Below are positions 20,601 to 29,970 of a stretch of 64,000 bases of DNA, in pieces. Source of the DNA: Pseudomonas sp. 31-12 (lineage in GTDB: Bacteria > Pseudomonadota > Gammaproteobacteria > Pseudomonadales > Pseudomonadaceae); contig NZ_CP029482.1 of NCBI RefSeq assembly GCF_003151075.1, positions 1,178,001 through 1,242,000 of the forward strand, in the 5' to 3' direction. The notes below the pieces were generated by a model that saw nothing but the letters and a program-made list of their open reading frames with translations, did no database searches and had not been told where the DNA came from. Within the stretch, counting starts at the first letter, position 1, and the number at the start of each line of letters is the position of its first letter. The translations under genes and the position numbers were made by a program.

Positions 20601-21405
20601 GCTGGATATCACCATCAATCAGCTGTTCCAGGGCCAGGACCTCGTTGGCGCCTGGTACCTGAAAGTCCGTCCGACCGCCAGGGGCATTGCGCTCAATACG
20701 CTGGATCTGGGCCTCAAGGGCATTTTGTTGCAGGGCACTGGCGGCTGGGAGGGCATCCCCGGCAGCTCCAGCAGTTGGTACAAAGGGCGGATCAGCGGTA
20801 AGAATCTCGCTGACGTGCTCAAAGGCTGGGGCTTTGCGCCGAGCGTCACCAGCGAAGAGTTTCACATGGATGTCGACGGTCGCTGGCCGGGTTCACCGGC
20901 GTGGCTGGCCACCAAACGTTTCTCCGGCACCCTCGATGCTTCTTTGAATAAAGGCCAGTTCGTTGAGGTCGAGGGCAGCGCCCAGGCCCTGCGAGTCTTC
21001 GGCCTGCTCAACTTCAACTCCATTGGTCGCCGTCTGCGCCTGGACTTCTCCGACCTGTTTGGCAAAGGCTTGAGTTATGACCGGGTCAAAGGTCTGCTGG
21101 TTGCGACCAACGGGGTTTATGTGACGAAGGAGCCGATCCTGCTGACCGGCCCGTCGAGCAACATTGAACTGAACGGGACCCTGAACCTGGTAGGTGACCA
21201 GATTGACGCCAAGCTGCTGGTGACCTTGCCGGTGACCAACAACCTGCCAATTGCCGCATTGATCGTCGGCGCCCCGGCCATCGGCGGTGCGCTGTTCCTG
21301 ATCGACAAGCTGATCGGTGACCGCGTGGCACGTTTCGCCAGCGTCAAATACACGGTCAAAGGCCCTTGGAAAGAGCCGAAAATCACCTTCGACAAGCCTT
21401 TTTGA
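17602..21405 (+). CDS. yhdP: YhdP-family AsmA-like lipid-transport protein
   Basis: 1267 aa. One N-terminal membrane helix (about 12-32) is followed by a very long beta-rich periplasmic repeat region, as in AsmA-like bridge proteins that move phospholipids between the membranes. The C-terminus has the typical LPVTNNLPIAALIVGAPAIG stretch (about 1210-1230) before the last strand. The gene order rng-yhdP-tldD is the same as in E. coli. It starts 75 bp after rng. Confidence 0.93.
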   Translation: MERLTRILAALTRWGLGLCALVLVLMALYVSLGRELTPLVAEYRADVETKASAALGMPLQIGKLEGNWSGFAPILLAHDVTVGEGANALHLDQVRAVPDLWESLLARDVRIAHLELNGLKISLKEGADGHWALEGLPVQQDQPLDPEQLLNRMQMVQQLSVIDSQVTLQPLDHPPLTLTYVGLNLKTGVSRQRLDARLTLPDGQPVAMSVRTRLRASQWKDGEAEAYLSLPQSDWSKWLPERVTRQWNFSELKAGGELWVNWGKGALQSGAIRLNAPQLKGAYAERKPIQINNLALNGYFQRSSEGMLVTLDSLAMNFGETRWESHLQLRQTAATDKSEELWHLQADRLDLTPLTPLINALGPLPEGVATAVERLKVTGGLRNVLIDLRPNATDDSKFSFAANLDQVGFDAYHGAPAARNVSGSISGDLGQGELRMDSKDFVLHLDPIFAKPWQYIQANARLTWKLDKESFTLIAPYLKVLGEEGKIAGDFLIRLHFDHTQEDYMDLRVGLVDGDGRYTAKYLPTMLSPALDEWLRTAILKGAVDQGFFQYQGSLNHGAAETARSISLFFKVHDAELAFQPGWPHVSKVSGDVFVEDSGVRILASKGQLLDTQVRDIYVNIPHAPEGQSVHLFLDGGFSGGLGDGLKILQEAPIGTAETFAGWEGEGDLQGKLKLDIPLVKGEQPKILVDFKTAKARLKLAEPSLELTQLKGDFRFDSTKGLSGQNITARAFDKPVTAQIFADGSAGNLKTRVTASGQVEVKKLTDWLSVTQPLPVSGLIPYQLQLSLDGADSQLMVNSSLKGVAIDLPAPFGMTADAGRDTTFRMTLQGQERRYWVNYGELADFTFAAPSGNFADGRGELFLGGGSAVLPGAKGLRVRGVLSELDVGPWKDLLDKYAGQDPGGNAKQLLSSAEFKVGKLSGIGTTLDQASVQLNRKAAAWALQLDSQQVKGSASIPDAKGAPIAINLQTVRLPAPDPTVLADENSPDPLASVDPTKIPALDITINQLFQGQDLVGAWYLKVRPTARGIALNTLDLGLKGILLQGTGGWEGIPGSSSSWYKGRISGKNLADVLKGWGFAPSVTSEEFHMDVDGRWPGSPAWLATKRFSGTLDASLNKGQFVEVEGSAQALRVFGLLNFNSIGRRLRLDFSDLFGKGLSYDRVKGLLVATNGVYVTKEPILLTGPSSNIELNGTLNLVGDQIDAKLLVTLPVTNNLPIAALIVGAPAIGGALFLIDKLIGDRVARFASVKYTVKGPWKEPKITFDKPF

Positions 21406-21487
21406 GTTCTTTTTTGAAAAGGCACTCCCCCAGCCTATGGAGTAGCATGGCGGCCTGTCCTTATAAAAAGCGACCCAGGAGCGCGCC

Positions 21488-22348
21488 ATGACTTTTGCGG
21501 TGATTCAAATGGTCAGCCAGAGCGATGTGCTGGCCAACCTGGCCCAGGCCCGGCGTCTGCTCGAGCAGGCGGCGGCCGGTGGCGCGAAGCTGGCAGTGCT
21601 CCCGGAAAACTTCGCCGCCATGGGCCGTCGCGACATTGCCGACATCGGCCGCGCCGAGGCGTTGGGTGAAGGTCCGATCCTGCCATGGTTGAAACAGACC
21701 GCCCGCGACCTCAAGTTATGGATAGTGGCCGGCACGTTGCCGTTGCCACCAGTGGACTATCCGACGTCCAAAGCCCATGCCTGCTCGTTGCTGGTCAATG
21801 ATCAGGGCGAGACGGTGGCGCGCTACGACAAGCTGCACCTGTTCGACGTGGACGTGGCGGACAATCGCGGACGTTATCGCGAATCCGATGACTATGCTTA
21901 TGGCAGTGGGGTTGTGGTGGCGGACACGCCCGTCGGCCGGGTCGGCCTGACGGTGTGTTACGACCTGCGCTTCCCGGAGTTGTATAGCGAACTGCGCGCT
22001 GCGGGCGCGCAATTGATTACCGCGCCGTCGGCATTTACCGCGGTGACCGGCGCGGCGCATTGGGATGTGCTGATTCGTGCGCGGGCCATCGAGACGCAGT
22101 GTTATGTGCTCGCGGCCGCCCAAGGCGGAATGCACCCGGGGCCGCGGGAAACCTGGGGGCATGCGGCGATCGTCGACCCTTGGGGACGCGTGCTGGCCCA
22201 GCAGGATCAAGGCGAGGCCGTGCTGCTGGCCGAACGCGATAGCAGCGAACAGGCGTCCATCAGGGCGCGGATGCCGGTGTCCAGTCACCGGCGCTTTTTC
22301 TCGCAGGGCGCGCAGCGACCTGCCCGGAACGACGAATTTAAGGCGTAA
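21488..22348 (+). CDS. carbon-nitrogen hydrolase, Nit family (deaminated-glutathione amidase-like)
   Basis: 286 aa. The Glu-Lys-Cys triad is visible: Glu40 in LPENFAAMG, Lys115 in [10 protein letters not shown], and Cys157 in [10 protein letters not shown]. The DKLHLFDV and [10 protein letters not shown] forms match the Nit1/YbeM branch, which clears deaminated glutathione; that precise substrate is inferred. It lies between yhdP and tldD, where E. coli has no gene. It ends 4 bp before tldD and should be cotranscribed with it. Confidence 0.88.
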   Translation: MTFAVIQMVSQSDVLANLAQARRLLEQAAAGGAKLAVLPENFAAMGRRDIADIGRAEALGEGPILPWLKQTARDLKLWIVAGTLPLPPVDYPTSKAHACSLLVNDQGETVARYDKLHLFDVDVADNRGRYRESDDYAYGSGVVVADTPVGRVGLTVCYDLRFPELYSELRAAGAQLITAPSAFTAVTGAAHWDVLIRARAIETQCYVLAAAQGGMHPGPRETWGHAAIVDPWGRVLAQQDQGEAVLLAERDSSEQASIRARMPVSSHRRFFSQGAQRPARNDEFKA

Positions 22349-22352
22349 ACAT

Positions 22353-23795
22353 ATGAGCGAGTTGTTGTCCTCCGTCAGTGAACACCTCCTGGCGCCCGGT
22401 GGCGTAACGATCGAGAGCCTGCAAGGTGTGCTCGGCGATCTGGCCGGCCCGGGCATCGATGCCGCGGACCTGTATTTCCAGGGGCAGATTTCCGAGTCCT
22501 GGGCGCTGGAAGACGGGATCGTCAAGGAAGGCAGCTTCAACCTCGACCAAGGTGTGGGCGTGCGGGCGCAATCGGGTGAAAAAACCGGTTTCGCCTACAG
22601 CAATGCCATCACCCTTGAAGCCCTCGGCGCAGCGGCCCGTGCGGCGCGGTCGATCTCCCGCGCCGGGCAGAACGGCTCGGTGCAGGCCTTCACTACCGCG
22701 GACGTCGCCCAGTTATACGGGCCGGATAACCCGCTGGAAGTGATGACCCGTGCGGAAAAAGTCGAACTGCTCAAGCGCATCGACGTCGCGACTCGCGCCC
22801 TTGACCCGCGTATCCAGCAAGTCACCGTGAGCATGGCCGGTGTCTGGGAACGGATTCTTGTCGCTTCGACCGATGGCAGCCTGGCCGCTGATGTGCGGCC
22901 ATTGGTGCGCTTCAACGTCAGCGTGATCGTCGAGCAAAACGGTCGCCGCGAGCGCGGTGGTCATGGCGGTGGCGGTCGTACCGATTACCGTTACTTCCTC
23001 GCCGAAGACCGCGCCATGAGCTACGCACGTGAAGCACTGCGTCAGGCGTTGGTGAACCTGGAAGCTATTCCCGCGCCGGCCGGTACGTTGCCGGTGGTGT
23101 TGGGTTCGGGCTGGTCCGGCGTGCTGTTGCACGAAGCGGTCGGCCATGGTCTGGAAGGTGACTTCAACCGCAAGGGCAGCTCCGCTTACAGCGGACGCAT
23201 GGGCGAGATGGTTGCGTCCAAGCTGTGCACCATTGTCGATGACGGTACGTTGGCCGGGCGTCGCGGTTCCCTGAGCGTCGACGACGAAGGTACTCCGACC
23301 GAATGCACCACGCTGATCGAAAACGGCGTACTCAAAGGCTACATGCAGGACAAGCTCAACGCGCGCCTGATGGGCGTGGCCCGCACCGGCAACGGTCGTC
23401 GTGAATCCTACGCGCACTTGCCGATGCCACGGATGACCAACACCTACATGCTGGCGGGTGAAAGCGACCCGGCGGAAATCATCGCCTCGGTGAAGCGCGG
23501 CATCTATTGCGCCAACCTCGGCGGCGGGCAGGTGGACATCACCAGCGGCAAATTCGTGTTCTCCACCAGCGAGGCATACTTGATCGAAGACGGCAAAATC
23601 ACCGCCCCGGTCAAAGGCGCGACGTTGATCGGCAACGGCCCGGAAGCCATGAGCAAGGTGTCGATGGTCGGTAACGACCTGGCGCTGGACAGCGGAGTGG
23701 GGACGTGTGGCAAGGATGGGCAGTCGGTGCCGGTGGGTGTCGGCCAGCCAACGCTGAAAATCGATGCGATCACTGTGGGTGGCACAGGATCGTAA
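22353..23795 (+). CDS. tldD: metalloprotease TldD
   Basis: 480 aa zinc protease subunit that, with PmbA (TldE), degrades unfolded peptides and matures some modified peptides. The metal-binding [11 protein letters not shown] motif is present, with the conserved C-terminal [20 protein letters not shown]. The ATG at 22353 is four bases after the nitrilase stop; the frame remains open far upstream but inside that gene. Its partner pmbA is about 700 bp away, beyond a minus-strand gene. Confidence 0.96.
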   Translation: MSELLSSVSEHLLAPGGVTIESLQGVLGDLAGPGIDAADLYFQGQISESWALEDGIVKEGSFNLDQGVGVRAQSGEKTGFAYSNAITLEALGAAARAARSISRAGQNGSVQAFTTADVAQLYGPDNPLEVMTRAEKVELLKRIDVATRALDPRIQQVTVSMAGVWERILVASTDGSLAADVRPLVRFNVSVIVEQNGRRERGGHGGGGRTDYRYFLAEDRAMSYAREALRQALVNLEAIPAPAGTLPVVLGSGWSGVLLHEAVGHGLEGDFNRKGSSAYSGRMGEMVASKLCTIVDDGTLAGRRGSLSVDDEGTPTECTTLIENGVLKGYMQDKLNARLMGVARTGNGRRESYAHLPMPRMTNTYMLAGESDPAEIIASVKRGIYCANLGGGQVDITSGKFVFSTSEAYLIEDGKITAPVKGATLIGNGPEAMSKVSMVGNDLALDSGVGTCGKDGQSVPVGVGQPTLKIDAITVGGTGS

Positions 23796-23807
23796 AAGGA
23801 TGGAGCT

Positions 23808-23837
23808 TCGGGTGAGCCGCTTTGGCGACTCACCCGA
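23808..23837. terminator. hairpin between convergent tldD and darP
   Basis: TCGGGTGAG (23808-23816) pairs with CTCACCCGA (23829-23837), extended by CGC/GCG around a TTTG loop. There is no T tract on either strand, so it is a strong hairpin but an imperfect terminator. It lies between the two stop codons. Confidence 0.45.
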
Positions 23838-23845
23838 CTCGGGAC

Positions 23846-24370
23846 TTAACGCAGACCGCGTTGAGTCTCGTCCAGCTCACGGATGTACTTGAAGATTTTA
23901 CGGCTCGATGCCGGTGGCTTGTTAGTCGCCAGTTCGTGCTGGGCCTGACGGATCAGGGAGCGCAACTGCTGACGATCAGCCTCCGGGTAGTCGAGCACGA
24001 ACTTCTCCAGGACCGCATCGTCGCCCGCGATCAAGCGATCGCGCCAGCGTTCCAGGCCATGGAAACGTTCGTTGTACTGCCGGGTGGAGGCATCGAGTTG
24101 ATCGAGCAACGTCAGAATGGCGTCAGTGTCCTGATCGCGCATCAGTTTGCCGATGAACATGAGGTGCCGTTTACGCGCGATATTCGCGGTGTGCTTGGGC
24201 GCATCGGCCAGTGCCCGGCGCATAGCGTCGGTCAACGGCAGTTTTGCCAGCAAGTCAGGCTTGAGCGTTGTAAGGCGCTCGCCGAGGTCAACCAGAGCAT
24301 GAAGCTCGCGTTTAACCTGGGATTTGCTTTTTTCTCCCGTATCGAGGGAGTCGTCGTAAGAATCAACCAT
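23846..24370 (-). CDS. darP: ribosome biogenesis factor DarP (YjgA)
   Basis: 174 aa, highly charged and helical, the usual YjgA length. YjgA/DarP binds immature 50S particles and helps peptidyl-transferase-centre maturation. The [14 protein letters not shown] and FKYIRELDE segments are typical. I take ATG at 24370; the open frame extends to 24778 but that part covers pmbA in antisense. It is divergent from pmbA (108 bp apart), as in E. coli. Confidence 0.92.
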   Translation of the reverse strand: MVDSYDDSLDTGEKSKSQVKRELHALVDLGERLTTLKPDLLAKLPLTDAMRRALADAPKHTANIARKRHLMFIGKLMRDQDTDAILTLLDQLDASTRQYNERFHGLERWRDRLIAGDDAVLEKFVLDYPEADRQQLRSLIRQAQHELATNKPPASSRKIFKYIRELDETQRGLR

Positions 24371-24478
24371 GGTGGCCGTCCGCAAAGAAACGCCGCCATG
24401 ATAACCAGTCGGGGGCCGCTTGTCCGGCCCGGTCGCTCGAAGGCCCCAGCCGAAAGCAGAATTTGAGTGGAGAACAGC

Positions 24479-25825
24479 ATGAGTGCAGTTGAAAGCGTCG
24501 GCCCACAAGCGTTGCCGGCACTGCAAGAACAAGTCGAGCAGATCATCGCTGAAGCCAAGCGTCAGGGTGCCAGTGCCTGTGAAGTGGCCGTGTCCCTGGA
24601 GCAGGGCCTGTCCACCTCGGTGCGCCAGCGTGAAGTCGAAACCGTCGAGTTCAACCGCGACCAGGGCTTTGGCATCACTTTGTATGTCGGTCAGCGCAAA
24701 GGCTCGGCCAGCACCTCGGCCAGTGGTCCTGAGGCGATTCGTGAAACCGTCGCCGCCGCACTGGCCATCGCCAAGCACACTTCCGAAGACGAAGCTTCAG
24801 GCCTGGCAGATGCCGCGCTGATGGCCAGGGATCTGCAGGATTTCGACCTGTTCCATGAATGGGACATTACCCCGGAGCAAGCCATCGAGCAGGCGCTGAC
24901 CTGTGAAGCCGCGGCATTTGCTGCCGACAGCCGGATCAAGAACGCCGACGGCACTACCCTCAGTACCCATCAAGGCTGCCGCGTCTATGGCAACAGTCAC
25001 GGTTTCATCGGCGGTTATGCGTCGACCCGTCACAGCCTCAGCTGCGTGATGATCGCCGAGGCTGATGGCCAGATGCAGCGCGATTACTGGTACGACGTAA
25101 ACCGTCAGGGCAACTTGCTGGCCGACCCGGTGAGCATCGGCCAACGCGCCGCGCAACGTGCCGCGAGCCGATTGGGCGCGCGCCCGGTGCCGACCTGCGA
25201 AGTGCCGGTGCTGTTTTCTGCGGAGCTGGCCGGTGGTTTGTTCGGCAGCTTCCTTTCGGCGATTTCCGGCGGCAGTCTGTATCGCAAGTCGTCGTTCCTT
25301 GAAGGCACCTTGGGTCAGAAGCTGTTCCCGGAATGGCTGACCATCGATGAGCGTCCGCACTTGATGCGTGCCATGGGCAGTTCGGCGTTCGACGGTGATG
25401 GCCTGGCGACCTACGCCAAACCGTTCGTCGAAAAGGGCGAGTTGGTGTCCTACATCCTCGGCACCTATTCCGGCCGCAAGCTGGGTATGCCGAGCACCGC
25501 CAACGCAGGGGGCGTGCACAACCTGTTCGTCACCCATGGTGATGAAGATCAGGCCGCCTTGCTGCGCCGCATGGGGCGCGGTTTGCTGGTCACCGAGCTG
25601 ATGGGCCAGGGCCTGAACATGGTCACCGGCGATTACTCCCGTGGTGCGGCGGGTTACTGGGTCGAGAACGGCGAAATCCAGTTCGCGGTCCAGGAAGTCA
25701 CCATCGCCGGTAACATGCGCGACATGTTCAAGCAGATCGTTGCCGTGGGTAATGACCTGGAGCTGCGCAGCAACATTCGCACCGGTTCGGTGTTGATCGA
25801 GCGGATGACCGTCGCAGGCAGCTAA
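24479..25825 (+). CDS. pmbA: metalloprotease PmbA (TldE)
   Basis: 448 aa partner of TldD in the TldD/E heterodimer. It has the same fold but lacks the HExxxH metal site, as expected for TldE. Typical stretches are [15 protein letters not shown] and [21 protein letters not shown] at 24479 has GTGGAG upstream, so the GTG at 24467 is more likely part of the ribosome-binding site. A strong terminator follows. Confidence 0.95.
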   Translation: MSAVESVGPQALPALQEQVEQIIAEAKRQGASACEVAVSLEQGLSTSVRQREVETVEFNRDQGFGITLYVGQRKGSASTSASGPEAIRETVAAALAIAKHTSEDEASGLADAALMARDLQDFDLFHEWDITPEQAIEQALTCEAAAFAADSRIKNADGTTLSTHQGCRVYGNSHGFIGGYASTRHSLSCVMIAEADGQMQRDYWYDVNRQGNLLADPVSIGQRAAQRAASRLGARPVPTCEVPVLFSAELAGGLFGSFLSAISGGSLYRKSSFLEGTLGQKLFPEWLTIDERPHLMRAMGSSAFDGDGLATYAKPFVEKGELVSYILGTYSGRKLGMPSTANAGGVHNLFVTHGDEDQAALLRRMGRGLLVTELMGQGLNMVTGDYSRGAAGYWVENGEIQFAVQEVTIAGNMRDMFKQIVAVGNDLELRSNIRTGSVLIERMTVAGS

Positions 25826-25840
25826 CGCTGTCCGCTACAC

Positions 25841-25878
25841 AAAAAGGCGCGCCACCCATTGGGTGGCGCGCCTTTTTT
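25841..25878. terminator. strong intrinsic terminator after pmbA
   Basis: 12-bp perfect GC stem GGCGCGCCACCC/GGGTGGCGCGCC with a 3-nt loop, preceded by AAAAA and followed by TTTTTT. It is bidirectional in form and insulates pmbA from the fagA operon. Confidence 0.93.
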
Positions 25879-25898
25879 GTGCCTTTGCACTGGCCCCT

Positions 25899-25975
25899 GT
25901 GGGAGCGGGCTTGCTCGCGAAGGCGGTGTATCAGTCAACAAAGATGTTGAACGTGGTGGCCCCTTCGCGAGCAAG
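25899..25975. repeat. REP pair with a truncated right half
   Basis: TGTGGGAGCGGGCTTGCTCG is intact on the left. The right copy keeps only TTCGCGAGCAAG before the sequence diverges at about 25976, losing the CCCGCTCCCACA part. It is a decayed REP doublet just upstream of the Fur-box region of fagA. Confidence 0.75.
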
Positions 25976-26007
25976 GTATTTGTCGTGTATTGCCGGCTTG
26001 TGTTGGT

Positions 26008-26040
26008 TCTCATTATCATCTAATAATAAATCTCATTACC
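26008..26040 (+). promoter_or_regulatory. Fur-box-like region upstream of fagA
   Basis: An AT-rich island with overlapping Fur-like 19-mers. ATAATAAATCTCATTACC (26023-26040) matches GATAATGATAATCATTATC at about 13 positions. On the other strand GATAATGAGAACC begins a second partial match. In P. aeruginosa the fagA-fumC-orfX-sodA operon is Fur-repressed, so iron-starvation induction is expected. Confidence 0.65.
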
Positions 26041-26055
26041 GAATGAGCCCGGATC

Positions 26056-26463
26056 ATGAGTTCTGCCTTGCACGAGCAGCCTTACCTCGAAAGCTGGCGC
26101 TGGATGAGTCGCCAGATCCGTTGCGCGATGGACCCCGACGAACCGCGCCTGATCGAACATTACCTGGCTGAAGGCCGGTATCTGGCGTGTTGCACGGCCA
26201 CTTCTCCCTGGACCATTGCCGAAACCTCCTTTCGTTTGCTGCTCGACACCGCCGCCGATGTCGCGCTGCCCTGGCACTGGCGGACTTACTGCCTGGACCA
26301 GGCCTGGCGCCCATTGCGCGATCTGGAACGCCTCTCTCTGTGCAAATGCCGCCTCAAGCGCTGGCAAAGCTACACCTGGCAACTGGCGATCTGCGAGTTG
26401 CAGCCCTCGATTCCTCTCATAGAACTGGTGCAAGGATTTAGTGATGACCAAGACCCGTATTGA
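26056..26463 (+). CDS. fagA: Fur-regulated gene A protein
   Basis: 135 aa, no recognised catalytic domain. It is rich in Trp, Leu and Arg (LESWRWMSRQIRCAMD), with a CKCRLKRWQ segment near residue 100. It is named by analogy to the first gene of the Fur-repressed fumC-sodA operon of P. aeruginosa; its function is unknown. It starts 16 bp after the Fur-like box and overlaps fumC by 20 bp, so translation is coupled. Confidence 0.82.
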   Translation: MSSALHEQPYLESWRWMSRQIRCAMDPDEPRLIEHYLAEGRYLACCTATSPWTIAETSFRLLLDTAADVALPWHWRTYCLDQAWRPLRDLERLSLCKCRLKRWQSYTWQLAICELQPSIPLIELVQGFSDDQDPY

Positions 26464-27820
26464 GCGCGACAGCATGGGCGAGCTTCAAGTCCCGGTGGAC
26501 GCCCTCTATGGCGCGCAGACCCAGCGTGCGGTGGATAACTTCCCGATCAGCGGCAAGCCGATGCCGGTGCAGTTCATCCGCGCTCTGATCCTGGCCAAGG
26601 CTGCCGCCGCCCAGGCCAACGTCGAACTCAAGCAGATCAGCGAGTCCCAGGGCAAAGCCATCGTCGATGCATCACTGGGGTTGCTTCAGGGCGACTTCAT
26701 GCAGCACTTTCCGGTGGATATCTTCCAGACCGGTTCCGGCACCAGTTCCAACATGAACGCCAACGAAGTGATCGCCACCCTGGCCAGCCGTCTGCTCGGT
26801 GAGCCAGTGAACCCTAACGATCACGTGAATTGCGGCCAAAGCAGCAACGACATCATCCCGACCACCCTCCATGTCAGCGCTGCACTCGCGTTGCATGAAC
26901 AACTGCTGCCGGCGCTGGTGCGGCTGGTGCAGGTCATCGAGCGCAAGGCTGAAGAGGTTCATCACCACGTCAAAACCGGTCGCACGCACCTGATGGACGC
27001 GATGCCGGTGCGCATGAGCCAGGTCCTGAATGGCTGGGCGCAACAACTCAAGGCCAACATCGGCCATTTGCAGGACTTGCTGCCGAGCCTGCAATCCCTG
27101 GCCCAGGGCGGCACGGCGGTAGGCACCGGGATCAATGCGCATCCGCAATTCGCCGCGCGTTTCAGCCAGCAGCTGAGCGAACTGACTCACGTTCAATTCA
27201 CGCCGGGCAAGGATCTGTTTGCCCTGATCGGCTCCCAGGACACTGCGGTGGCGGTCTCCGGCCAACTCAAAGCGACAGCGGTTTCCCTGATGAAGATCGC
27301 CAACGACCTGCGCTGGATGAACTCCGGCCCGCTGGCCGGCCTCGGCGAAATCGAACTCGAAGCGTTGCAGCCGGGCTCGTCGATCATGCCGGGAAAGGTC
27401 AACCCGGTGATCCCGGAAGCCACCGCCATGGTCGCCGCCCAGGTGATCGGCAATGACACGGTGATAACCATCGCCGGTCAGTCGGGCAATTTCGAATTGA
27501 ACGTGATGCTGCCGATCATCGCCCAGAACCTGCTGAGCAGCATCGAATTGCTGGCCAACTCCAGCCATCTGCTGGGGGAGAAGGCCATCGCCACTTTCAA
27601 GGTCAACGAGGCGCGGATCAAAGAGGCGCTGTCGCGCAACCCGATTCTGGTGACCGCACTCAACCCGATCATCGGTTACCAAAAAGCCGCTGAAATCGCC
27701 AAGAAGGCCTATCAGCAGGGCCGTCCGGTGATTGATGTCGCCCTGGAACACACCGACCTGACACGCAGCCAACTGGAAGAATTGCTCAACCCAGAGAAGC
27801 TCACCGCAGGCGGCGTGTAA
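26444..27820 (+). CDS. fumC: class II fumarate hydratase (iron-independent)
   Basis: 458 aa. Converts fumarate to malate without an iron-sulfur cluster, replacing class I fumarase under iron limitation or superoxide stress. GSSIMPGKVNPVIPE is the family signature and GRTHLMDAMPVRM the active-site His segment. ATG at 26444 has AAGGA eight bases upstream and lies inside fagA; a GTG three bases earlier is less likely. Confidence 0.96.
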   Translation: MTKTRIERDSMGELQVPVDALYGAQTQRAVDNFPISGKPMPVQFIRALILAKAAAAQANVELKQISESQGKAIVDASLGLLQGDFMQHFPVDIFQTGSGTSSNMNANEVIATLASRLLGEPVNPNDHVNCGQSSNDIIPTTLHVSAALALHEQLLPALVRLVQVIERKAEEVHHHVKTGRTHLMDAMPVRMSQVLNGWAQQLKANIGHLQDLLPSLQSLAQGGTAVGTGINAHPQFAARFSQQLSELTHVQFTPGKDLFALIGSQDTAVAVSGQLKATAVSLMKIANDLRWMNSGPLAGLGEIELEALQPGSSIMPGKVNPVIPEATAMVAAQVIGNDTVITIAGQSGNFELNVMLPIIAQNLLSSIELLANSSHLLGEKAIATFKVNEARIKEALSRNPILVTALNPIIGYQKAAEIAKKAYQQGRPVIDVALEHTDLTRSQLEELLNPEKLTAGGV

Positions 27821-27847
27821 TCACCGCTACCGCTTTGGAGGCTCACC

Positions 27848-28276
27848 ATGGAGCACTGGAAACGCACGATCGAAAGGGCCAATCGCCATTTCATGCTGGG
27901 CGAACTCGTCGATGCCCGCGAGGCTTACTTGCAGGCTTTGGCCCTGGCCCAGGTGTTGTTCGAGCGCTGGGCGGATGCCGACGAAGCGGTGGCGGCCTGC
28001 GTGATTTCCCACCACAACCTGGCCGACTTGCATTTGAGTCTTAACCAGCCGGAGGAGAGCGCCGAATATTTGTGCGCGATCCATCAGCGGTTGTTGCAGA
28101 CCCTGCAGGACCCGCGCCTGGCCCCGGCCCTGCGTGAAGCCGCGCTGCGCCAAAGCAGCAAAACCTATGTCGAGCTGCTGAATTTCATCAGCGAGCATGG
28201 CGAATACCCGCGCACGCACCGTTTGCTGCGCACCGATACCGCATCGTCTGCGCCTCTACATCATGGAGTCCATTGA
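27848..28276 (+). CDS. OrfX-type hypothetical protein of the fumC-sodA operon
   Basis: 142 aa, helical and TPR-like ([21 protein letters not shown], then [21 protein letters not shown]). There is no catalytic motif. P. aeruginosa has an equivalent gene of unknown function in the same place. It begins 27 bp after fumC with TTTGGAGG upstream and stops one base before the sodA ATG. A TPR-like helical scaffold role is the most I would infer. Confidence 0.78.
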   Translation: MEHWKRTIERANRHFMLGELVDAREAYLQALALAQVLFERWADADEAVAACVISHHNLADLHLSLNQPEESAEYLCAIHQRLLQTLQDPRLAPALREAALRQSSKTYVELLNFISEHGEYPRTHRLLRTDTASSAPLHHGVH

Positions 28277-28277
28277 A

Positions 28278-28889
28278 ATGGCTTTTACCTTGCCTGCCCT
28301 GCCTTACGCCTACGATGCCCTGGAACCGCATATTGATGCGCAGACCATGGAGATCCACTACACCAAGCACCACCAGACCTACATCAATAATCTCAACGCC
28401 GCTGTCGAGGGCACCGAATTTGCCGAATGGTCGGTGGAAAAACTGGTCGCCAGCGTCCAGCAACTGCCGGAAAAACTCCGTGCGGCGGTGATCAATCAGG
28501 GCGGCGGCCACGCCAACCATTCGCTGTTCTGGGAAGTGATGGCGCCTCACGGCGGCGGCAAACCCGACGGTGCGCTGGCCAAGGCGATTGATGAGCAACT
28601 GGGTGGTCTGGAGAGTTTCAAGGAAGCGTTCACCAAAGCCGCGCTGACCCGCTTTGGCAGTGGCTGGGCCTGGCTGAGTGTCACACCGCAAAAGGCCCTG
28701 ATTGTGGAAAGCAGCGGTAACCAGGACAGCCCGTTGATGAATGGCAATACGCCGATCCTCGGCCTGGATGTCTGGGAGCACGCCTATTACCTGCAATATC
28801 AGAACCGCCGTCCGGAATACATCAATGCGTTCTACAACGTCATCAATTGGCCTGAAGTCGCTGCGCGGTATCAGGCTGCGCTGGTTTAA
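28278..28889 (+). CDS. sodA: manganese superoxide dismutase
   Basis: 203 aa. Ligands are visible in [13 protein letters not shown] (His27), [10 protein letters not shown] (second His) and [18 protein letters not shown] (Asp and His). The NQDSPL stretch is the form found in Mn-type enzymes. ATG at 28278 has GGAG nine bases upstream; the in-frame ATG at 28263 has no such site. With fumC it forms an iron-sparing, superoxide-protective set. Confidence 0.95.
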   Translation: MAFTLPALPYAYDALEPHIDAQTMEIHYTKHHQTYINNLNAAVEGTEFAEWSVEKLVASVQQLPEKLRAAVINQGGGHANHSLFWEVMAPHGGGKPDGALAKAIDEQLGGLESFKEAFTKAALTRFGSGWAWLSVTPQKALIVESSGNQDSPLMNGNTPILGLDVWEHAYYLQYQNRRPEYINAFYNVINWPEVAARYQAALV

Positions 28890-28919
28890 GTCCTCTATCA
28901 AAACAATCCAAGGCTGACT

Positions 28920-29813
28920 ATGGGCACTGAAACACTGGCGATCGGCAGCGGACGAATGTTTCGCTACGCGTTGGGATCGCTGTTGCTGCTGGCGGGCATG
29001 TCGTTGTTGGTCGCCCATGGACTGGCGTGGCTGGACCTCGAGCCAAGATTGCTGCGCGCACTGCAGGGCGGGGCGATTTGCGCCTTGGGCACTGCGTTGG
29101 GTGCAGTGCCGGTGCTGGTGATTCGGCGGATGCCGCAGTCGGTCAGCGATACGCTGCTCGGTTTCGGTGCCGGGGTGATGCTCGCGGCGACGGCGTTTTC
29201 GCTGATTGTCCCGGGGATCTCCGCCGCTGAAAGCCTGGGGCTGACACCCTGGGCGGCCAGCGGACTGATCAGCTTCGGCATCATGCTCGGCGCGTTCGGG
29301 CTGTTTCTGGTGGATCGAAAGGTCTCGGGCGCCTCACCGGAAATGCTCGTCGGAACCCTGGAACGGCCGGTCATCCCGCCGCGGATTTGGTTGTTTGTGT
29401 TTGCCATCATTGCCCACAACATTCCTGAAGGCATGGCGGTCGGGGTCTCGGCCGGTGGAGGAATGCCGGATGCCGACAGCCTGGCCATGGGCATCGCGTT
29501 GCAGGATGTACCGGAAGGGCTGGTGATCGCGCTGGTGCTGGCAGGCGCGGGGATGTCGCGGGTCAAGGCGTTCCTGATCGGTGCGGCATCAGGGTTGGTC
29601 GAGCCGGTCTTCGCGCTGTTGTGCGCCTGGTTGGTGAGCCTGGCCGAATTGCTGTTGCCATTGGGATTGGCGCTGGCGGCGGGGGCGATGTTGCTGGTGG
29701 TCACCCATGAAGTCATCCCCGAATCGCGGCGCAATGGTCACGACAAGCTGGCGAGCCTTGGGTTGTTGGCCGGGTTTTGTTTGATGATGGTGATGGATAC
29801 GGCGTTGGCCTGA
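28920..29813 (+). CDS. ZIP-family metal transporter
   Basis: 297 aa, eight or so membrane helices. The metal-binding helix pair shows HNIPEGMAVGVSAGGG (helix 4) and ALQDVPEGLVIALVLAGAG (helix 5), the ZIP signature; in helix 5 the usual His is replaced by Gln-Asp. It lies 30 bp after sodA, as in P. aeruginosa, and may share the Fur-controlled transcript. Manganese or zinc import would suit a neighbour of Mn-SOD, but the metal is not proven. Confidence 0.85.
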   Translation: MGTETLAIGSGRMFRYALGSLLLLAGMSLLVAHGLAWLDLEPRLLRALQGGAICALGTALGAVPVLVIRRMPQSVSDTLLGFGAGVMLAATAFSLIVPGISAAESLGLTPWAASGLISFGIMLGAFGLFLVDRKVSGASPEMLVGTLERPVIPPRIWLFVFAIIAHNIPEGMAVGVSAGGGMPDADSLAMGIALQDVPEGLVIALVLAGAGMSRVKAFLIGAASGLVEPVFALLCAWLVSLAELLLPLGLALAAGAMLLVVTHEVIPESRRNGHDKLASLGLLAGFCLMMVMDTALA

Positions 29814-29817
29814 ATCG

Positions 29818-29947
29818 TGGCGAGGGAGCTTGCTCCCGCTCGGCTGCGCAGCAGTCGTGAAATCAGCGGATGCGGTATATCTGAAATGTTGCGGTGGCAG
29901 GTTTTAGGGCCGCTTCGCAGCCCAGCGGGAGCAAGCTCCCTCGCCAC
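29818..29947. repeat. REP-type inverted pair of the GAGGGAGCTTGCTCCC class
   Basis: GTGGCGAGGGAGCTTGCTCC and its reverse complement enclose about 85 bp, with a second weaker inner match (CGGCTGCGCAGCAG against GGCCGCTTCGCAGCC). The core differs from the other REPs in the window. It sits between the convergent ZIP gene and ptsO. Confidence 0.8.
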
Positions 29948-29970
29948 AGGTGCCCGCTCAAAAAGGCGGG

